Source of the DNA: Microbacteriaceae bacterium
GTDB lineage: Bacteria > Actinomycetota > Actinomycetes > Actinomycetales > Microbacteriaceae
Length of the DNA: 58,707 nt
Direction of reading: 5' to 3'
Assembly: GCA_009780695.1 (NCBI GenBank)
Contig: WQZN01000016.1
Coordinates: 1 to 58,707 of the forward strand
The notes under the pieces were generated by a model. The model worked only from the letters and a program-made list of their open reading frames with translations, was not told the DNA's origin and ran no database searches. Within the stretch, counting starts at the first letter, position 1. Every line of letters begins with the position of its first letter. The position numbers were made by a program, and so were the translations under genes. Positions 52,621-58,707 of the stretch are shown here, piece by piece.

Positions 52621-52649
52621 AAAGTAAGGCATGCCTAACCTCAATTCAA
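52621..52649 (-). promoter_or_regulatory. Iron-responsive promoter/operator of the efe operon
   Basis: On the minus strand: -35 TTGAAT (52644-52649), a 17-base spacer and -10 TACTTT (52621-52626). The spacer holds the palindrome GTTAGGCATGCCTTAC (52624-52639), whose AGGTTAGGC half resembles DtxR/IdeR sites. A DtxR-type repressor would cover the promoter. Confidence 0.72.
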
Positions 52650-52677
52650 ATCGCGGTGGGCGCCGGGCGCGCCGCGG

Positions 52678-53640
52678 TCAGTGTGCGTTCGTCCACGCCT
52701 CCCAGGCGCTCGACACCATCTCGTCGAGCGTGTAGGTCATCGCCCAGTCGAGGTCGCGCGCGGCGAGCGCACCGTCGGCCGCGATGCGCGCCGGGTCGCC
52801 CGCACGGCGCGGCGCCACCTCGGGCTCGAAGTCGACGCCCGTGCCCCGCACCATCGCGTCCATGATCTGGCGCACGGACGACCCGTCGCCGCTGCCGAGG
52901 TTGTACACGGGCTCGATCGGCTCCCCCGCGAGCATGCGCCGCGCCGCCGCGACGTGCGAGCGGGCGAGGTCCGCGACGTGCACGTAGTCGCGCACCGCCG
53001 TGCCGTCGGGGGTCGGGTAGTCGTCGCCGAAGATCTTCGGGGCGCGCCCCTCGTCGAGCGCGCGGAACACCAGCGGGAACAGGTTGAACGGGCTCGTGTC
53101 GCGCAGCTCGCGCGAGCCCGAGCCGACGACGTTGAAGTAGCGCAGCGACGTGTGCACGAGCCCCGTCGCCCGGCCCTGGTCGCGCAGCATCCACTCGCCG
53201 ATCAGCTTCGACTCGCCGTACGGCGACTCGGGCACGGTCGGCGTCGCCTCGGTGACCCGCTCCCCCGGCGGCGTGCCGTAGACGCCCGCCGACGACGAGA
53301 ACACGATGCGCTCGACCCCAGCACGCGCCATCGCCGCCAGCAGGGCGCCCGTGCCGGTGACGTTCTGCTCGTAGGTGTGCAACGGCCGCTTCACCGACTC
53401 CCCCGCGTACTTGTATCCCGCGAGGTGGATGACACCGTCGACCCGGTGCGCCGCGAACAGCGCGTCGAGGGCGGCGGCGTCGAGCACGGATGCCCGGACG
53501 AACGGCACCCCGGCCGCCACGAACTCGCGGTGCCCGCTCGAGAGGTCGTCGATCACGACAACCCCGAGCCCGGCCTCCTCAAGCGCCCGCACGACGTGCG
53601 AGCCGATGTATCCGGCGCCTCCGGTCACGAGCCACGACAT
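52678..53640 (-). CDS. galE: UDP-glucose 4-epimerase
   Basis: A 320-residue short-chain dehydrogenase. The NAD motif is VTGGAGYIGSHVV, the catalytic pair is Ser in FSSSAGVYG and YxxxK in SPYGESKLIGE; the later blocks FNVVGSG, DGTAVRDYVHVADLA and VYNLGSGDGSSV are typical of GalE. It turns UDP-galactose into UDP-glucose in the Leloir pathway. AAAGGA precedes the ATG by 8 bases. It follows the GH36 gene by 64 bases on the same strand and is probably part of the galactoside operon. Confidence 0.96.
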   Translation of the reverse strand: MSWLVTGGAGYIGSHVVRALEEAGLGVVVIDDLSSGHREFVAAGVPFVRASVLDAAALDALFAAHRVDGVIHLAGYKYAGESVKRPLHTYEQNVTGTGALLAAMARAGVERIVFSSSAGVYGTPPGERVTEATPTVPESPYGESKLIGEWMLRDQGRATGLVHTSLRYFNVVGSGSRELRDTSPFNLFPLVFRALDEGRAPKIFGDDYPTPDGTAVRDYVHVADLARSHVAAARRMLAGEPIEPVYNLGSGDGSSVRQIMDAMVRGTGVDFEPEVAPRRAGDPARIAADGALAARDLDWAMTYTLDEMVSSAWEAWTNAH

Positions 53641-53704
53641 TGCTGAGTCCTTTCGACGGGTGGAGCGGGGTTCAGGTTACCGAGCGACGGGGTGCGGAAT
53701 CCGC

Positions 53705-55852
53705 TCAGACGGCTCGGAGCTCGATCAAGACCGCCTGCTGCGCGTTGAGCCGCGGCAGCGGCACACCCGCCTCGGCCAGCACGCGGCCGGGCAGCTCCAC
53801 AGTCTCGCCCGCGACGAGCGGCGCCCACCACCCGGGCCAGGTCACGTCGTGCGTGCCGACCGCCCACGCGGGCGCGGGCAGGCTGATCGCGTAGCGGCGC
53901 GCGGGGTCGAGGCCGGGGACGCGCGTGCGCGGGGTCGAGCCGCGCCGCGCCGCCGTCGTGCGACCCCACATGAGCACGGCGTGGTCGCGCGCGTGGCTCA
54001 CGACGCCGTGCAGCAGCTCGCCCTCGTCGAGCTCGTCGGCGGCCACCGTGCGGCCGCCGTGCAGCAGCGGGCGCAGCCGGCGGTACAGGCCGCCCCACTC
54101 GCGCAGGGCGTCGAGCTCGGCATCCGCCAGCTTCGTCACATCCCATTCGATGCCCGCATGGCCGAACAGCGCCGTCGCGAGGCGGTAGGACAGAGCGGTC
54201 GCACGGTCCGTCGTGTGCGAGTACTCGGGGCCGACGTGCGCGCCGATGAGCTCGGGCGCCAGCAGCAGCGACGTGCCCCGCTGGATCGGCGCCCGGTCGA
54301 CCGGGTCGTTGCTGTCGGAGGCCCAGACCCGCTGGGTGTGCTCGAGCATGCCGAGGTCGACGCGGGCTCCACCGCTCGCGCACGACTCGATCTCGAGGGC
54401 GGGGTGCCGGCGGCGCAGCTCCGCGAGCAGCCCGTACAGGGCGCGCACCTGGGCCGTGCCCGTCGGCCGCGCAGCCTGGTCGACCGTGACCGAGACCTCG
54501 CGGTTCATGTCCCACTTGATGTAGTCGATACCGGCCGCCGTGACGACCGTGTCGATCGACTCGAGCAGGTAGTCGACGACCTCGGGGTTGGACAGGTCGA
54601 GCGTCAGCTGGTGCCGCCACTCGTCCTCGGCGCCGAGGCGGCCGAGGATCCACTCGGGGTGCGCGCGGGCCAGGTCGGAGTCGAGGTTCACCATCTCGGG
54701 CTCGAACCAGATGCCGAGCTGCAGGCCGAGGGCGTGCACGCGGTCGGCCACCTCGACGAAGCGGCCGTGCCAGACGGCATCCGACACCTGCCAGTCGCCG
54801 AGGCCCCTGCGATCGTCGCGCCGCCCGCCGAACCAGCCGTCGTCGATGACGACGCGCTCGACGCCGAGCGCGGCGGCCGCCTCGGCGAACTCGATCAGGC
54901 GATCGGGGGTGAGGTCGAAGTACATCGCCTCCCAGCTGTTCAGGGTCAGCGGGCGCGGGGTGGACGGGTGGTGCGGGCGGGCGCGCAGCCACGCGTGATG
55001 CGCGGCGGCGATGCCGTCGAGACCGTCGCCCGTGTGGGCGAAGTAGACCGCCGGGGCATCGTAGACCTCACCGGGGGCGAGCACGATCTCGCCCGGGGCG
55101 AGGTGCGCGCCGCCGCCGATCACGGCCGCGGCCGAGCCGGCGCCCTCCTGCAGGCGCTCGGCGAGGTACTCGGTGTCGCCGCTCCAGCCGACGTGCGCCG
55201 ACCACAGCTCGCCCGCGCCGTTGCCGAAGCCCGGCGTGCCGAGCACGGTCAGCAGCGGGGAGTCGTGCCCGGGCCGGCCGCGACGGGCGGCGCGCAGGTG
55301 CGTGCCGTCGGTCAGGGGGCGGCGCTGCGGCATCCGCTCGCTCGTCCAGCTGCCCGTGAAGTCGAGCAGCTCGCGCGCACGCTGCGGGACGGGCAGCAGC
55401 ACCCGCAGGGCGTCGATCGCGAGCGGGTCGCCGCCGTCGTTGCGGGCCGACGCGCACGCCCGCAGGACGCCGCCCTCGGCGAGGGCGAGATCGACGGTGA
55501 CACGGATGTCGGCGCTGGGGTTCGCGAAGACGAGGCGCGCCTCCGCGCCGGAGTCGGCGGCCACGGCCTGGGCGAGCGCGAGCGCCTCGGCCCGCCGCTC
55601 GCCGCGCTCCCCGCGCCGGGCCTCGAAGCCCGGGGTGCCCGCCCAGCCGTGCTCGCCGACGGGCAGCAGCCCGAGCCGGCGCGGCCGGTCGTACGAGCTG
55701 GGCGCCACGGCGGGCGCCGCCGTCAGTGCGAGCGCCTCGAGATCGGCGGCCTCGAGCGCCGGGCCCCAGTGCAGCACCTCGCCGAGGCCGCCGGGCGTCG
55801 CGTCGATGACGACGCTCACGCGCCCGGCGGCGAGGTGCAGCAGCGAGCTCAC
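53705..55852 (-). CDS. GH36 alpha-galactosidase
   Basis: A 715-residue glycoside hydrolase. After an N-terminal beta-supersandwich domain (1-300), the TIM barrel begins LNSWEAMYFDLT; the nucleophile is Asp448 in YIKWDMNRE and the acid/base region is WASDSNDPVDR (Asp513/Asp516). The ESCASGGARVDLG loop is typical of GH36. It removes terminal alpha-galactose from melibiose, raffinose or similar sugars, inside the cell since no signal peptide is seen. The GTG start overlaps the GH42 stop by 4 bases. Confidence 0.95.
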   Translation of the reverse strand: MSSLLHLAAGRVSVVIDATPGGLGEVLHWGPALEAADLEALALTAAPAVAPSSYDRPRRLGLLPVGEHGWAGTPGFEARRGERGERRAEALALAQAVAADSGAEARLVFANPSADIRVTVDLALAEGGVLRACASARNDGGDPLAIDALRVLLPVPQRARELLDFTGSWTSERMPQRRPLTDGTHLRAARRGRPGHDSPLLTVLGTPGFGNGAGELWSAHVGWSGDTEYLAERLQEGAGSAAAVIGGGAHLAPGEIVLAPGEVYDAPAVYFAHTGDGLDGIAAAHHAWLRARPHHPSTPRPLTLNSWEAMYFDLTPDRLIEFAEAAAALGVERVVIDDGWFGGRRDDRRGLGDWQVSDAVWHGRFVEVADRVHALGLQLGIWFEPEMVNLDSDLARAHPEWILGRLGAEDEWRHQLTLDLSNPEVVDYLLESIDTVVTAAGIDYIKWDMNREVSVTVDQAARPTGTAQVRALYGLLAELRRRHPALEIESCASGGARVDLGMLEHTQRVWASDSNDPVDRAPIQRGTSLLLAPELIGAHVGPEYSHTTDRATALSYRLATALFGHAGIEWDVTKLADAELDALREWGGLYRRLRPLLHGGRTVAADELDEGELLHGVVSHARDHAVLMWGRTTAARRGSTPRTRVPGLDPARRYAISLPAPAWAVGTHDVTWPGWWAPLVAGETVELPGRVLAEAGVPLPRLNAQQAVLIELRAV

Positions 55853-57822
55853 TCGGCGCCCTCCGCAGGGAACATCGCGACGCCGAAGGGCTCGAGCTCG
55901 ACGTCGCGGCCCGCGGCGACGACCGAGCGCGGCTCGCCCGTGTGGTTGATGACGAAACGCGTGCCGCCGCGCACGGCCGTCTCGACGCCGGGCTCGGGGT
56001 GGGCGAAGGCCGCCGCGACGCCCGCGTCGCGCAGCACGCGGCGGATGAGGGCGTCGAACAGCGTCTCGTCGGGCTGGGTGGCGACGTACCAGGCGGCGCC
56101 GCCCGCGGCCGTGGCGCGCCGGGTCACGGCCGCGCCGCCCGCGGCGTGACCGTCGTCGAAGGTCGCCACGGTCTGGGCATCCGCCACGACGACGTGCTCC
56201 TGCCACACGCCCGCCGAGCCGGCGAGGGCGCCCGAGAGCCACGTCGTGACCTCGGCCTGCAGCGGCGCGAACTCTTCGATCGCGACGCCGAGGGCGGCCT
56301 GCAGCGCGCTGCCCGCGCCGCCGAGGTAACCGCCCAGGTGCACGTGCAGGTCGCGGTCGAGCACTGCCGACTGGTAGCCGACGACGAGACATCCGCCGTT
56401 CTCGGCATAGGCGGCGAGCGCGTCGGCCTCGCCCGTCGACATGACCTGCTGGGCGGGCACGATGACGGCGCGGTAGGCCGACAGGTCGGCGCCGGCGGGC
56501 GCGAAGTCGATCGTGACGCCGCGGCGCAGCAGCGCCGCGTACCACTCGAGCACGGTCTGCTCATAGTCCACGCGCGTCGGCGTCGCCTCCTGGCCGAGCG
56601 CCCACCACGACTCCCAGTCGAAGACGATGGCGACGGATGCCGGCACCGCGGCCCCCAGCACGTTGCCCGCGCTCAGCTCGGCGAACTCGCGCCCGAGCGC
56701 CTGCACCTCGCGGTGCACGCGGGTGTTCTCGCCGCCGTGCGGCACCATCGCCGCGTGGAACTTCTCGGCACCGCTCGCCGATTGGCGCCACTGGAAGTGC
56801 AGGATGCCGTCGGCGCCGCGCGCGACCGACTGGAAGCTGTGGGCGCGGTGCTGGCCCGGCGCCTTCGCGGCGTTGCGGTCGCGCCAGTTCACGGCGCTCG
56901 GCGACTGCTCCATGAGCAGCCACGGCTTGCCGCCGCCGAGCGAGCGCATCAGGTCGCGGGTCGCCGCGGCGTGGATGTGCGAGACGGGGTCGGCCGGGTC
57001 CGGGTACTCGTCGTCGCTGATGATGTCCATGTAGGGCGCCCACGTCCAGTAGTCGGCGTTCGCGAAGAAGCCCATGAAGTTCGTGGTGACGGGAACGCCC
57101 GGCGTGATCTCGTCGAGGATCGCCCGCTCCGCGCGGTGCAGCGCGAGCATCGCGTCCGACGAGAAGCGCCGCCAGTCGAGCAGCTGCGTCGGGTTGCGGA
57201 ACGACGGCGCCTGGCGCGGGGCGTCGACCTCGTCGAAGGAGAAGTAGCGCTGCGACCAGAAGCCCGTGCCCCACGCGCGGTTGAGCTCGTCGACCGCGCC
57301 GTAGCGCTTCTCGAGCCACGCCCGGAACGCCTCGACCGACTCGTCGTCGTAGGAGGCGGAGATGTGGCATCCGTACTCGTTGTTCGTGTGCCAGGCCTCG
57401 AGCGCGGGGTGCTTCCCGAAGCGCGTCGCGAGCTCGCGCACGAGCTTCAGCGCGTACTCGAGATAGGTCGCCGAGCTCGGGCTGTACTGCTGGCGCGAGC
57501 CGAAGCCGAGGCGGGTGCCGTGCTCGTCGACGGGCAGCGTCTCGGGGTGCAGCTTCGCCATCCAGGCCGGCGGCGACGCGGTCGCGGTCGCGAGGATGAC
57601 GCGCACGCCGCCCGCGTGCAGCTTGTCGAGCACCGTCTCGAGCCATGCGAAGTCGTACTGGCCCGGCTGCGGCTCGAGCCGCGCCCACGAGAACACGCCG
57701 ACGGTCGCGGTCGTCACCGACGCGCCCTGCATGAGGCGCACGTCGTCGTCCCAGATGGACGGGTCCCACTGGTCGGGGTTGTAGTCGCCGCCGTAGCGGA
57801 AGGAGGGGAAGAGCGAGGTCAC
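55849..57822 (-). CDS. GH42 beta-galactosidase
   Basis: A 657-residue enzyme of GH42 size. The barrel begins RYGGDYNPDQWDPSIWDDDV; the acid/base is Glu149 in AWHTNNEYGCH and the nucleophile is Glu305 in LLMEQSPSAVNW. The trimerisation domain and the C-terminal beta domain follow (VATQPDE at about 575). GH42 enzymes act on lactose-like and galacto-oligosaccharide substrates. The start is GTG with AAGGGAAC upstream. It overlaps GH36 and lies 105 bases after the sugar-binding protein; a terminator lies between. Confidence 0.96.
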   Translation of the reverse strand: MTSLFPSFRYGGDYNPDQWDPSIWDDDVRLMQGASVTTATVGVFSWARLEPQPGQYDFAWLETVLDKLHAGGVRVILATATASPPAWMAKLHPETLPVDEHGTRLGFGSRQQYSPSSATYLEYALKLVRELATRFGKHPALEAWHTNNEYGCHISASYDDESVEAFRAWLEKRYGAVDELNRAWGTGFWSQRYFSFDEVDAPRQAPSFRNPTQLLDWRRFSSDAMLALHRAERAILDEITPGVPVTTNFMGFFANADYWTWAPYMDIISDDEYPDPADPVSHIHAAATRDLMRSLGGGKPWLLMEQSPSAVNWRDRNAAKAPGQHRAHSFQSVARGADGILHFQWRQSASGAEKFHAAMVPHGGENTRVHREVQALGREFAELSAGNVLGAAVPASVAIVFDWESWWALGQEATPTRVDYEQTVLEWYAALLRRGVTIDFAPAGADLSAYRAVIVPAQQVMSTGEADALAAYAENGGCLVVGYQSAVLDRDLHVHLGGYLGGAGSALQAALGVAIEEFAPLQAEVTTWLSGALAGSAGVWQEHVVVADAQTVATFDDGHAAGGAAVTRRATAAGGAAWYVATQPDETLFDALIRRVLRDAGVAAAFAHPEPGVETAVRGGTRFVINHTGEPRSVVAAGRDVELEPFGVAMFPAEGAE

Positions 57823-57869
57823 GGGTGTTCCCTTCGAAGGCGTGTCGGTGTGCGGGTCGATGACGGATG

Positions 57870-57904
57870 CCGGGGCGCCGCCGTGCAGTACGGCAGCGCC
57901 CCGG
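57870..57904 (-). terminator. Hairpin after the sugar-binding protein gene
   Basis: A 15-bp stem with one mismatch, CCGGGGCGCCGCCGT (57870-57884) with 57890-57904, loop GCAGT. It lies 23 bases past the sugar-binding protein stop and could be a partial terminator that lowers expression of the hydrolases. Confidence 0.78.
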
Positions 57905-57927
57905 TCGTGTTCAGTTGCGGGTCGGCG

Positions 57928-58707
57928 TCAGCCGGCGCTGACCGTGAAGCCCTGCTGCTTGCCGTAGGCGATGTTCGCCGCCTGCCACTGCTTCAGAGCC
58001 GCGTTGATGTCGGTCTTGTTCGCGATCGCCTTGTCGACGCTGTCGCTGAAGATGCCGTTCGCGTAGGCCTGCCACGGCAGGTACGACCAGCCGGGGACGT
58101 CGTTCTTGGCCTGCGGGACGATCACCTGGTAGATCTTCTGCGTTCCGAAGTACGGCACCGTCTGGTTGATGAACGACGGGTCGTTGAGGTCGGCGACGGT
58201 CGACGGGAAGCCGCCGTCCTTGATGAAGATCTTGATGCTGGTCGGGTCGGAGTTCAGCCAGCGCAGGAACGCGGCGCCGAGCACGGGGTTCGGGGCGAGC
58301 TTCGGCACGACCTCGGTCGAGCCGCCGTTCTCGGCGTTGGCGGGCTTGCCGTCCCACGTCGGCATCGGGGCGACGGCCCACTGGCCGGCGCCGGCGGGAG
58401 CGCTCGCGGCGAGCACGCCCGGCATCCAGCCGCCCGCGAGGAGCGAGTCGATGGTGCCGTTGCCGAGGTCCTTGTACCACTCGTCGGACCAGCCGGCGAC
58501 CTGGCCGAGCGAGCCGTCGGCGATCAGCTGGTTGTACAGCTGCGCGTACTTCTGGGCGCCCGGGTCCTGCAGGTTGATGGTCACCTTGGTGCCGTTGACC
58601 TGGAACGGGTGGCCGCCCGCCTGCCACATCAGGCTGGTGGCGACGCCGGGGTCGCCCTGGTCGTCGATGAGCCACTTGCTCGGGTCGGCCTGGTGCAGCT
58701 TCTTGGC
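57928..58707 (-). CDS. Sugar ABC transporter substrate-binding protein, C-terminal part (start outside window)
   Basis: The frame is open to the right edge, so only the last 259 residues are visible. They match family-1 extracellular solute-binding proteins: LMWQAGGHPFQVN, YNQLIADGSLGQVAGWSDEW, GTIDSLLAGGWMPGVL, WAVAPMPTWDGKPAN and FLRWLNSDPTSIKIF. The neighbouring galactosidases suggest a galactoside or galacto-oligosaccharide as ligand; the signal peptide and permeases must lie beyond the window. There is no ATPase gene here. An MsiK-type ATPase such as the one at 19548 could drive this importer. Confidence 0.92.
   Translation of the reverse strand, partial: AKKLHQADPSKWLIDDQGDPGVATSLMWQAGGHPFQVNGTKVTINLQDPGAQKYAQLYNQLIADGSLGQVAGWSDEWYKDLGNGTIDSLLAGGWMPGVLAASAPAGAGQWAVAPMPTWDGKPANAENGGSTEVVPKLAPNPVLGAAFLRWLNSDPTSIKIFIKDGGFPSTVADLNDPSFINQTVPYFGTQKIYQVIVPQAKNDVPGWSYLPWQAYANGIFSDSVDKAIANKTDINAALKQWQAANIAYGKQQGFTVSAG

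Noticed and set aside
53375..56149. 924-residue plus-strand frame opposite galE and GH36
   Set aside because: Repeated low-complexity Arg/Gly/Val composition, no motif, and a strong GH36 gene on the other strand.

Overview
The window is high-GC, densely coded DNA from an actinobacterium, most likely a member of the Microbacteriaceae or a close relative. The family assignment is inference. It rests on the mycothiol synthase, CarD, GlnR, SenX3/RegX3 and WXG100 genes, an actinobacterial-type LexA box, tandem CIRCE operators on groEL, many apparently leaderless start codons, and no AT-rich island. No rRNA, CRISPR array, insertion sequence or phage module was seen, and no stretch over 300 bases lacks a gene. 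Two tRNA genes are present (Thr-TGT and Lys-TTT).

Layout. 1-6.8 kb: end of a response regulator with its sensor kinase, a WXG100 protein, groEL under two CIRCE sites, a cold-shock protein, a LytR_C cell-envelope protein, a DUF3263 protein, a GNAT enzyme and msrB. 6.8-11.7 kb: a tightly overlapping molybdenum operon (HTH-TOBE regulator, modA, modB, moeA, moaC, mogA/moaB-type gene) followed by a MobA-like nucleotidyltransferase; no modC is present. 11.7-17.4 kb: accessory-looking genes, namely a secreted DUF1524 nuclease, a MarR-controlled efflux operon with an isochorismatase-like hydrolase, a TetR/small-protein pair with three evenly spaced operators, and an HNH nuclease under a LexA box directly behind tRNA-Thr. 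17.4-27.4 kb: fabH, a membrane-anchored DsbA-like protein, msiK/ugpC, a DUF4032 protein, rlmB, cysS, ispDF and carD. 27.6-45.2 kb: phosphate, nitrogen and thiol regulation, with regX3-senX3, phoU, gpmA, a ygfZ region, glnR-mshD, ppk1, a Nudix-phosphatase fusion and pstSCAB. 45.2-58.7 kb: a candidate structured RNA, tRNA-Lys, an ArsR-SRPBCC module, galM, iron uptake (efeB and a fused efeU-efeO), and a galactoside cluster (galE, GH36, GH42 and the sugar-binding protein cut by the window end).

How the parts fit. RegX3 probably acts on direct-repeat boxes before pstS and possibly phoU; imported phosphate can be stored by Ppk1. The galactoside genes have no ATPase here, and the MsiK-type ATPase at 19.5 kb is a plausible shared engine. 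The most unusual items are the LexA-box HNH nuclease at tRNA-Thr, the 17-bp operator wrapped round the start codon of the HTH-TOBE gene, the three 23-bp-spaced TetR operators, and the folded RNA candidate behind pstB.
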